A DNA stretch of 12,590 bases, from NCBI GenBank assembly GCA_017538845.1, contig JAFYIC010000106.1, forward strand, positions 1 through 12,590, given 5' to 3'. The notes beneath the pieces were generated by a model, which saw only the letters and a program-made list of their open reading frames with translations, had not been told where the DNA came from and searched no databases. This stretch comes from Bacillota bacterium. Lineage in GTDB: Bacteria > Bacillota > Clostridia > Peptostreptococcales > Anaerovoracaceae. Each line of letters begins with the position of its first letter. Within the stretch, counting starts at the first letter, position 1. Positions 7,626 to 12,590 of this stretch are shown one piece after another. The position numbers and the translations under genes were made by a program.

Positions 7626-8648
7626 CTATGCGTATGGGTCTCTTCTGTTGATGGGGTTGTTCTCCAGCGCCTTGATGTTGTTCAGGGCTTCGCCGGTGCC
7701 GATAGCTACGCAGGATTTGGCTTCTTCGGCAATCCGCACTTTGACGCCGGTCCTGGCTTCTATCCTCTTGTCTATCCCCCACAGATACGCGCCGCCTCCC
7801 GTCAGAGTTATGCCGCTGTTGAAGATGTCGGCCGCCAGTTCGGGCGGTGTCTGCTCGAGAACGCTGTGCACCGATTCGCATATGATGGTAAGCGGTTCGT
7901 CAAGAGCCTCCAGCATCTCATCAGAAGATATATCTATGTTCTTTGGAAGTCCCGTCACCAGATCTCTTCCGCGGCATTCCATCGAAATGTCCTCTTCACG
8001 TTTGAAGGCAGTGCCGATGTTGACTTTCAGTTCCTCGGCAGTCCTCTCACCGATGTACAGGTTGTGTTTTCTGCGCATGTACTTGATGATGGCTTCGTCG
8101 AACTTGTCCCCGGCAACCTTTTCCGAGCAGCTCGTAACTATGCCGCCCAGTGAAATGACCGCGATATCGGTAGTTCCGCCGCCTATGTCTATTACCAGGA
8201 CGCCGTCGGGCTTTGAGATATCAAGTCCCGCGCCGATAGCCGCCGCGATAGGCTCTTCCATCAGATATACCGACTTGCCGCCGGCTTCGATGGCAGCTTC
8301 CCTGACCGCTCTTTTCTCAACTTCCGTAACGCCGCTGGGTACGCATACCATAAGCGTCGGACGGATGAATCTGCCCGATCCGCATGTCTTTCTTATGAAG
8401 TACTTGAGCATCCTCTCGGTTATGTCATAGTCCGAGATAACGCCGTCCCTGAGCGGTCTTACGGCAATGACGTTGGCGGGCGTCCTGCCCAGCATCTGTC
8501 TTGCCTCTTCTCCTACCGCCAGTATCTCGTCAGTATCCCTGTTGATAGCCACAACGGAAGGCTCGTTGAGTACGATCCCTTTTCCTTTTATATATACCAG
8601 TACATTCGCAGTACCAAGGTCTATTCCTACTTCATTTGCAAATGCCAT
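7626..8648 (-). CDS. mreB: Actin-like rod-shape protein, MreB/Mbl family
   Basis: MreB-family proteins polymerise under the membrane and guide the cell-wall elongation machinery. Using the start at 8648 the protein has 340 residues, the family norm. It shows the actin-fold nucleotide-binding segments: phosphate-1 GIDLGTAN (8-15), phosphate-2 DIGGGTTD (154-161) and the adenosine-site LTGGG (282-286). MreB-type landmarks are LNEPSVVA, VPSGVTEVEKRAV, GERTAEE and ERTPPELAADI-like EQTPPELAADI. I chose the ATG at 8646-8648 because AGGAGG lies eight bases upstream and the family alignment starts there. The frame is open 16 codons further up, but that part is structured leader. No mreC or mreD is adjacent, so this is likely an extra paralogue (Mbl or MreBH-like), and the exact name is uncertain. 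It is transcribed from the promoter at 8734-8762 and closed by a terminator. Confidence 0.93.
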   Translation of the reverse strand: MAFANEVGIDLGTANVLVYIKGKGIVLNEPSVVAINRDTDEILAVGEEARQMLGRTPANVIAVRPLRDGVISDYDITERMLKYFIRKTCGSGRFIRPTLMVCVPSGVTEVEKRAVREAAIEAGGKSVYLMEEPIAAAIGAGLDISKPDGVLVIDIGGGTTDIAVISLGGIVTSCSEKVAGDKFDEAIIKYMRRKHNLYIGERTAEELKVNIGTAFKREEDISMECRGRDLVTGLPKNIDISSDEMLEALDEPLTIICESVHSVLEQTPPELAADIFNSGITLTGGGAYLWGIDKRIEARTGVKVRIAEEAKSCVAIGTGEALNNIKALENNPINRRDPYA

Positions 8649-8672
8649 ATGAGTCTCCTCCTGCTGTTTCAA

Positions 8673-8726
8673 CGGCGCAAAAACCGGACTACGCATCCTG
8701 ACACCGTGTCAGGCCGTCCGGCGCCG
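8673..8726 (-). promoter_or_regulatory. Strongly structured 5' leader of mreB
   Basis: In minus-strand RNA three nested helices can form: CGGCGC (8721-8726) with GCGCCG (complement of 8673-8678), CCGGAC (8716-8721) with GTCCGG (8684-8689), sharing base 8721, and inside them the near-perfect palindrome CCTGACAC-n-GTGTCAGG (8697-8713). The expected transcription start is at about 8727, so the mRNA would begin directly with the stem. A TTTTT follows the GTCCGG arm, which makes the inner part look like an intrinsic terminator, that is, a possible attenuator. Alternatives are an mRNA-protecting 5' hairpin, or a DNA operator at the palindrome. Confidence 0.55.
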
Positions 8727-8733
8727 CTCATTT

Positions 8734-8762
8734 ATTATATATAATAGGTATGTTTTTTTCAA
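8734..8762 (-). promoter_or_regulatory. Promoter of mreB
   Basis: The minus strand has TTGAAA (8757-8762), exactly 17 bases, then a perfect TATAAT (8734-8739). The start point would be near 8727, giving a leader of about 78 bases up to the mreB ATG. Confidence 0.85.
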
Positions 8763-8773
8763 TCATATAATCC

Positions 8774-8793
8774 CCGGAACGGTACCGCTCCGG
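8774..8793 (-). terminator. Hairpin after the orphan membrane protein gene, weak terminator candidate
   Basis: CCGGAACGG (8774-8782) and CCGCTCCGG (8785-8793) pair with one mismatch that is a G.U wobble in minus-strand RNA. The hairpin lies just past the stop of the gene at 8805-9881 and before the mreB promoter. The bases after it on the minus strand (GGATTATATG) are not a T tract, so intrinsic termination would be weak at best. Confidence 0.35.
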
Positions 8794-8804
8794 CGAACAG
8801 AAAA

Positions 8805-9881
8805 TCAGAATCTTTTCAGAACTCTTTTCTTGTGAGGCACCTTGTCGCTGTCGATTTCTTTTTGCCTTATCTTCTTTTCCTCGTCTGTAAGGTCCGTTAT
8901 CTTCTTGATGTGTTTTGTTGTCGGCTTAGGCATTATCAGAAGATACACAAAAGGTGCGACGATAAAGAAATCCACAAGGGTCCACAGAACCGCCCAGATA
9001 ATAAATCCGGAGAACTTCGAGCCCACGCCCACTATGGCCATTATTACGCAGAGAACCACCAGCCATATGATGGCGTTTATGTGTTTGCGCTGCAGTTTGT
9101 CTATCTCCCAGGTGATCTCAGGGTCCAGCCAGTTATTCTTTCTGAATGAGGAAATGTGCCTGAATATCGAATTGCTGGTAGCCGACACCTTGAAAGCGTT
9201 TATGAAATCCTTAATGGTCGCGCCCTTGAGAGATACTTTATTCCTTTTGGATTGCCTGTCTTTTATCAGCTTCTTTGCCTTGTCTTTTACGGCTTCAGCT
9301 TTTTCCGTATCTCCGTCAGTTTCTTCACCTGTGGAAGGCGCCGCGCCTTCAAATGTCCCGGCGCACGCAAAGGTGCTCGCTATGATCCTGCCTTCGCCCA
9401 TGACGCCTATATCATACTCCGCGTCTTTGGCTGAGACCACAAGAGTCTCTCCCTTCTCCAGCATAAGGCTGTCATTGCCGAGAGTCACCACCGCATAACC
9501 GCCGCCGGCAGTTATGACCTGCACGAAATCACCGTTTCCGGCGTCTTCAGGCAGCTTCAGGGCCTGCCGGTCCTTATTTATATCCATAGCCTCTGCAGAC
9601 CAGATAATATCGTCTTTTGCGGACAGACAAACGCCGTGGAACTTCCCGAATATTTTGGCGCTCTTCTCCCCCTCGATCACGACAGAATTCCCGGCCTTTG
9701 CGTTCTCAACGCTTTCGCCTTCATGAGAAACTATAACATTGCCGTCAGCTACAGAAAGTATCCTCCTGCTGCCCGGCATCTTATCTATATATGTCTCGTC
9801 ATCCTCTTTACGGATAAAGGTCATAGTAAGACCCTCTGCGAGAGCTATTTCTTTCTTTTCTCTTTCAACTAAATATTTCAT
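8805..9881 (-). CDS. Unrecognised protein with beta-rich N-terminal part and two C-terminal membrane segments
   Basis: I do not recognise this 358-residue protein. Residues 1 to about 172 alternate short hydrophobic and charged stretches with many Gly (for example AGGGYAVVTLGNDSLML at 125-141), suggesting a beta-sandwich or cupin-like fold. Residues 180-215 are an acidic then lysine-rich linker. Hydrophobic segments at about 269-287 and 291-317 are a probable membrane hairpin. The last 40 residues are highly charged and end in KKRVLKRF. There is no signal peptide, so the beta domain and the tail are likely both cytoplasmic. There is no Shine-Dalgarno sequence at the ATG; instead TGATATAAT stops 6 bases before it, so the mRNA may be leaderless. 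A second possible start is Met20 (9822-9824), with AGAGGG seven bases upstream. It stands alone between the inverted-repeat element and mreB. It ends in TGA, the only one of the intact genes here to do so. Confidence 0.85.
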   Translation of the reverse strand: MKYLVEREKKEIALAEGLTMTFIRKEDDETYIDKMPGSRRILSVADGNVIVSHEGESVENAKAGNSVVIEGEKSAKIFGKFHGVCLSAKDDIIWSAEAMDINKDRQALKLPEDAGNGDFVQVITAGGGYAVVTLGNDSLMLEKGETLVVSAKDAEYDIGVMGEGRIIASTFACAGTFEGAAPSTGEETDGDTEKAEAVKDKAKKLIKDRQSKRNKVSLKGATIKDFINAFKVSATSNSIFRHISSFRKNNWLDPEITWEIDKLQRKHINAIIWLVVLCVIMAIVGVGSKFSGFIIWAVLWTLVDFFIVAPFVYLLIMPKPTTKHIKKITDLTDEEKKIRQKEIDSDKVPHKKRVLKRF

Positions 9882-9887
9882 GTGCTT

Positions 9888-9896
9888 ATTATATCA
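9888..9896 (-). promoter_or_regulatory. Extended -10 promoter placed for a leaderless start
   Basis: The minus strand reads TGATATAAT (9896 to 9888), a perfect extended -10 element. The distance from TATAAT to the ATG at 9881 is 6 bases, so the expected first transcribed base is at or next to the A of the start codon. The -35 region at the usual distance (TGTTAC) is poor, which an extended -10 can compensate for. Confidence 0.5.
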
Positions 9897-9920
9897 TCTT
9901 TGAAGGCCCAGTAACACCGC

Positions 9921-10038
9921 TATTTATATACGTATAATACAGGAAGCCCTGAGGGCACCGCACAGCGTCCTTGGAGCAAGCTCCTGCGGGAGGCTGTGCG
10001 GTACCCCCAAGGCTTCCCCTTTTCTATGTATATAAAAA
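9921..10038 (-). repeat. Long imperfect inverted repeat, MITE-like or structured RNA element
   Basis: The core arms 9942-9966 and 9993-10017 are 25 bases each and pair at 22 positions. All three remaining positions (9949/10010, 9952/10007, 9956/10003) are C-A mismatches on the plus strand but G.U pairs in minus-strand RNA. The apex is GGAG-CTTG-CTCC on the minus strand, a stable CUUG-type tetraloop. Outside the core, AT-rich ends TATTTATATACGTA (9921-9934) and its near-complement (10025-10038) extend the symmetry with 12 of 14 matches. No protein is encoded. The right end supplies the T tract of the gctB terminator. It may be a small non-autonomous mobile repeat, a structured RNA, or both. 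Confidence 0.7.
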
Positions 10039-10063
10039 GGCTGCCCCGGATTGGGACAGCCTT
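10034..10063 (-). terminator. Rho-independent terminator after gctB
   Basis: AAGGCTGCCCC (10037-10047) and GGGACAGCCTT (10053-10063) form an 11 bp stem with a 5-base loop. The one mismatch is a G.U pair in minus-strand RNA, followed there by TTTTT (10034-10038). It lies about 46 bases after the gctB stop. Confidence 0.9.
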
Positions 10064-10109
10064 CATATATGATAGTTTTGACTTATATCATTTGTGATAT
10101 GCCCTGCGG

Positions 10110-10874
10110 CTATATCATCATTCTCAGCGGATCCACCTTGTTGATGAGTACATCCAGTACTTCGTCTGATGGAACTTCTGATTCTACGGCTCTGGAAGTA
10201 TCAAGCTCAAATCCTGTGTTTTCAACTATTTCCTCGATAGTTACGCCAGGGAAGTATTCTGCCAGATACATTCTCTTGGTCTTTTCATCAAACTTCATAA
10301 CGCCAAGCTCAGTTACGACTGCTCTCGGTCCCTTGTTTGGATCAAGACCTACTTTTTCTCTTCCGTCAGGACCATCGCCCCAGCCGATACTTGTTACATA
10401 ATCAACCTTTTCGATGAAACGTCTCTTCTGATGCTTCATGATGATTATGGTGTTACAGTAGTTAGCGATGCCGTTAGCTCCGCCGGAACCTGTGAAACGT
10501 GTAACAGGATCATTGTAATCACCGATACTCGTTGAATTCAGGTTTCCATAGGGGTCTATCTGAGCTCCGCCGAGGAATCCTGCAGCAATGACATCTCTCT
10601 TGGAGTAGATGCTCTGGAATCCGAAGTATCTGTACTGCGGCCACAGGACTGAACATCCGTATGTGATACGGAGGTCGGATACGCTTGTAGGTACCTCCTG
10701 CGGGTTTCCTTCAAAGAGCGCTGTCTCGAATATGAGACTTGCGTTTGGTGCGTGTGTGTTCTTAGCTAATGCTGCGCCGACGAGAGGCAGGCCTGTTCCG
10801 ACGATGTACGCTTTTCCGTCTTCAACCTGTCTAGCAAGAGCAATAGCCATCATTTGTTTTCTTGTAGCTTCCAT
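10110..10874 (-). CDS. gctB: Glutaconate CoA-transferase-type subunit B
   Basis: With GctA it forms a family I CoA-transferase that moves CoA from acetyl-CoA to a dicarboxylic or related acid through an enzyme-bound glutamyl-CoA thioester. In Acidaminococcus, GctAB activates (R)-2-hydroxyglutarate or glutaconate. The sequence closely follows GctB as I remember it: VGTGLPLVGAALAK (25-38), AGFLGGAQIDPYGNLNSTSIGDY (97-119), TRFTGSGGANGIA, KRRFIEKVDYVTS and KFDEKTKRMYLAEYFPG. Glu50 in LIFETALFEG aligns with the catalytic beta-Glu54, but the usual Glu-Ser-Gly reads Glu-Thr-Ala here. The ATG has AGGAGG eight bases upstream, and that site overlaps the gctA TAG, so the two genes are translationally linked. 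Length (254) is normal. Family is sure; the acid used is not. Confidence 0.93.
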   Translation of the reverse strand: MEATRKQMMAIALARQVEDGKAYIVGTGLPLVGAALAKNTHAPNASLIFETALFEGNPQEVPTSVSDLRITYGCSVLWPQYRYFGFQSIYSKRDVIAAGFLGGAQIDPYGNLNSTSIGDYNDPVTRFTGSGGANGIANYCNTIIIMKHQKRRFIEKVDYVTSIGWGDGPDGREKVGLDPNKGPRAVVTELGVMKFDEKTKRMYLAEYFPGVTIEEIVENTGFELDTSRAVESEVPSDEVLDVLINKVDPLRMMI

Positions 10875-10886
10875 AATGTATTCCTC

Positions 10887-11855
10887 CTACTTCCTCTTCA
10901 ATCCGCGTTTCCAGCCATAGCCCTTATCAATACGGAGACTTACGAGATGCTCGATGCCGATCGTCTCGAGATAATCCATGTGAGTAGGACAGTCTGTAAC
11001 GTACTTTTTAATAAATGCCTGGAATCCTTCTTCCGTCTTGCTTGCTTCTTCATACTCAAGCAGGAACTGACCATCGTAGTCGTATCTGCCGAAGCACTGT
11101 GTCGGGTGAGCTCCGCGGGGAGCTTCTACTACAGCGTCTACGCAAAGGCCTACGCATGTGTTCAGTTCAGGATTTCTGTGCATCTGTTCAACTGAAAGCA
11201 GTTCTTCGCATGAAACGATGGTGTGCTTTGCAGCCATAGCGATGTCCAGATCCTGGAATCCGGGTCCCTCGATACGGAACGTTCCGTCAGGACAAGCATA
11301 CTGTGCGTGAATAAGCGCTACATCGATCTTCGGTGTAGGTACCAGGCACAGATCGCTTCCCGGGTTGAACGGGTCTTCCTGTATAACGAACTTCTTCGGT
11401 GGGAGCTTCGGGTGCTTTTTACGCTCTTCCTCGGAGATGCCCCACTTGTTTACCAGGTCTGATCCCAGCATGTTCTTGACCGGAACATATGTGAGTCCCA
11501 GAGCAGCGCCGTGATAAGCGATAGTCTGTACGTCCAGTGAATAGTCGTCGAACAGTATCTTCTTTGCGCCCTTCTCAACTGCCGCACGGAAACGACGGCA
11601 AACCTGAGAATAACCGGAGTTTGCAATGTAGGAAACGATGTAGATGCTTACCTGACCGTTTCCGATGAGCATATCCATATCGCCTGCAGACGGGCCGCCC
11701 TCCAGATACAGGTCCTTCTGGCCCTGTCTGATGATCTCTCTCGTCAGGACGTAAGGTCTTCTGTTGGTTACAAATCCGCCTATTGCTATACAGTCACCGT
11801 CATGGACAAATTTTTCCACGGCTTCCGCCGCTGTCATAACCTTACTGTTATCCAA
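10887..11855 (-). CDS. gctA: Glutaconate CoA-transferase-type subunit A (TTG start)
   Basis: This is the alpha subunit of the CoA-transferase, about 320 residues as in the family. Recognisable blocks are HDGDCIAIGGF (18-28), MLIGNGQVS (62-70), SYIANSGYSQVCRRFR (75-90), HGAALGLTYVPVKNMLGSDL (115-134), the IDVALIHAQYACPDGTFRI stretch (177-195) and APRGAHPTQCFGRYDYD (245-261). The start is TTG (11853-11855), eight bases after a perfect AGGAGG. The next ATG (codon 7) is too far from any ribosome site, and the residues SKVMT after the TTG line up with the N terminus of Acidaminococcus GctA. It lies 89 bases after the aldehyde dehydrogenase gene, with an intervening hairpin, and 12 bases before gctB. 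The physiological acid could be 2-hydroxyglutarate/glutaconate or another substrate paired with the dehydrogenase. Confidence 0.93.
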   Translation of the reverse strand: MDNSKVMTAAEAVEKFVHDGDCIAIGGFVTNRRPYVLTREIIRQGQKDLYLEGGPSAGDMDMLIGNGQVSIYIVSYIANSGYSQVCRRFRAAVEKGAKKILFDDYSLDVQTIAYHGAALGLTYVPVKNMLGSDLVNKWGISEEERKKHPKLPPKKFVIQEDPFNPGSDLCLVPTPKIDVALIHAQYACPDGTFRIEGPGFQDLDIAMAAKHTIVSCEELLSVEQMHRNPELNTCVGLCVDAVVEAPRGAHPTQCFGRYDYDGQFLLEYEEASKTEEGFQAFIKKYVTDCPTHMDYLETIGIEHLVSLRIDKGYGWKRGLKRK

Positions 11856-11869
11856 TATTCCTTCCTCCT
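11853..11869 (-). promoter_or_regulatory. Ribosome binding site that fixes the TTG start of gctA
   Basis: AGGAGG on the minus strand (11864-11869) precedes TTG (11853-11855) by 8 bases, the same spacing as for gctB, argF and mreB. No ATG is available near it, so the TTG is the start. Confidence 0.8.
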
Positions 11870-11879
11870 ATATTCTAGA

Positions 11880-11908
11880 GCACCTACTACCATTACGATA
11901 GTAGGTGC
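11880..11908 (-). promoter_or_regulatory. Intercistronic hairpin between the aldehyde dehydrogenase gene and gctA
   Basis: GCACCTACTA (11880-11889) and TAGTAGGTGC (11899-11908) are perfect 10 bp arms with a 9-base loop. On the minus strand the stem is followed by TCTAGAATAT and then the gctA ribosome site, not by a T tract, so it is not a normal intrinsic terminator. It could be a 3' stability or processing element that uncouples mRNA levels of the two sides, or a protein-binding dyad. The function is unknown. Confidence 0.55.
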
Positions 11909-11944
11909 AAATAGATCTTATGTGATTTACTTCAATGCGAGTAA

Positions 11945-12590
11945 TTAGTCAGCCCATACTTCATCAGGATTTGGGAACGGCATGCTCTCATCTGTGTAAG
12001 CGATTCTGCTTACGTTGATCAGATGATAGTATGCAAGGTTCTCACTGATGGAGTTGCCGCCCCAAGTACCGCAGCCGAGTGTACCTGTCGGAACCAGGTT
12101 GTTTGTAGCTGCACCACCAAGTCCTGCGGAACCAATTCCGTTAACCAGGAATCTTGATACGTGTACTCTGTTAGCAGCATACTCGATGTGCTCATCATTG
12201 AAGGAATGCATTGAGATACTGTGTCCCTTACCCATGTTATCAAGGTTAGCAACTACGATATCAACGCCCTCTTCCCACGTCTTATACTTATAAGCAGCAA
12301 TTACAGGGAACAGTTTTTCCTTACTCAGATCTTCAGCAACGCCTGCTACGTCGCATGCAGCCATCAGAGCTCTTGCGCCTTCTTTGCACTCGAGTCCTGC
12401 GAGCTTAGCGATGTCACCAGCCAGCATTCCAACGCACTTCTTGTTCAGTTCTCCGCCCGGGAACAGTGTTTCTCTGAGCTTGTCAACGTCTTCCTTCTTG
12501 TCATAGTACTGAACGTCATTCTTTTCCATCTCAGCGATCATTGTGTCATACATGTCTTCCTGAACGATTATTGTCTGCTCGCATGTGCAA
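11945..12590 (-). CDS. CoA-acylating aldehyde dehydrogenase, C-terminal part (cut by the right edge)
   Basis: These enzymes interconvert an acyl-CoA and the free aldehyde with NAD(P)H. The visible 214 residues begin at the window edge with CTCEQTIIVQEDMYD. This matches the ICASEQ region of AdhE and related acylating dehydrogenases, so the catalytic Cys would be the first complete codon (12587-12589). The NAD-binding part lies outside. Further landmarks are FPVIAAYKY, HSISMHSFNDEHIEYAA, SRFLVNG, and near the end TGTLGCGTWGGNSISENL, the acylating-family signature. The protein stops at TAA soon after, so no alcohol dehydrogenase domain is fused; it is closer to AdhE N-domain or SucD/EutE-like single-domain enzymes. 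Ile codons are mostly ATC, with no ATA noticed, and Ala/Gly/Val codons often end in T, unlike carB. This suggests a highly expressed gene. The substrate is unknown; gctAB downstream hints at a CoA ester of the transferase. Confidence 0.88.
   Translation of the reverse strand, partial: CTCEQTIIVQEDMYDTMIAEMEKNDVQYYDKKEDVDKLRETLFPGGELNKKCVGMLAGDIAKLAGLECKEGARALMAACDVAGVAEDLSKEKLFPVIAAYKYKTWEEGVDIVVANLDNMGKGHSISMHSFNDEHIEYAANRVHVSRFLVNGIGSAGLGGAATNNLVPTGTLGCGTWGGNSISENLAYYHLINVSRIAYTDESMPFPNPDEVWAD

Noticed and set aside
8649..8696. Upstream ATG that would add 16 residues to MreB
   Set aside because: It lies inside the structured leader, has no ribosome site, and the added residues are not family-like. 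The ATG at 8646-8648 has a perfect AGGAGG.
9921..10038. 6S RNA, signal recognition particle RNA, tRNA or CRISPR repeat at the inverted-repeat element
   Set aside because: It lacks the conserved central bubble of 6S RNA, the SRP tetraloop and internal-loop sequences and a tRNA cloverleaf, and it occurs only once in the window, so no array is present.
11856..11944. Internal promoter for gctAB (TTGAAG with a TATTTG about 16 bases on)
   Set aside because: The -10 match is poor and the hairpin would fall at the start of the transcript. The match is not better than chance in AT-rich intergenic DNA.

Overview
The window looks like chromosomal DNA of an anaerobic member of the Bacillota, most likely class Clostridia. 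This is inferred from strong AGGAGG ribosome sites, sigma-A promoters, a clostridial/Acidaminococcus-type glutaconate CoA-transferase pair beside a CoA-acylating aldehyde dehydrogenase, and a free-standing MreB/Mbl-type gene. I cannot name a species. All recognisable genes lie on the minus strand, so the transcriptional order runs from the right edge to the left edge.

Right part (10110-12590): the C-terminal half of a CoA-acylating aldehyde dehydrogenase (cut by the right edge at its catalytic cysteine), then gctA (TTG start) and gctB, closing with a rho-independent terminator. The three genes read as one fermentative unit that activates a carboxylic acid as a CoA thioester and interconverts an acyl-CoA with its aldehyde. 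Their codon choice suggests strong expression. Next to the terminator lies a roughly 118 bp inverted-repeat element (9921-10038). Its main helix is fully paired, with G.U wobbles, only when read as minus-strand RNA.

Middle part (6375-9896): an unrecognised 358-residue protein with two membrane segments that may be translated from a leaderless mRNA; an MreB/Mbl-family gene with a good promoter and a strongly structured 5' leader; a terminator; and an RlmL-type 23S rRNA methyltransferase.

Left part (1-6351): the argF-carA-carB operon. It makes carbamoyl phosphate and passes it to ornithine, giving citrulline for arginine biosynthesis (or the reverse in arginine catabolism), and carbamoyl phosphate can also feed pyrimidines. 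Its promoter overlaps two 18 bp ARG-box-like sequences separated by 3 bp, which suggests ArgR control. A terminator follows carB. Then comes a CYTH-domain gene with an in-frame TGA that separates the last 30 family-like codons from the rest, its terminator, and a promoter plus ribosome site for a gene beyond the left edge.

Most of the window is ordinary housekeeping and metabolism. The items I would look at again are the hairpin/MITE-like element at 9921-10038, the interrupted CYTH gene, the mreB leader, the possible ArgR operators, the possibly leaderless orphan gene, and the unusual predominance of TAG stop codons.
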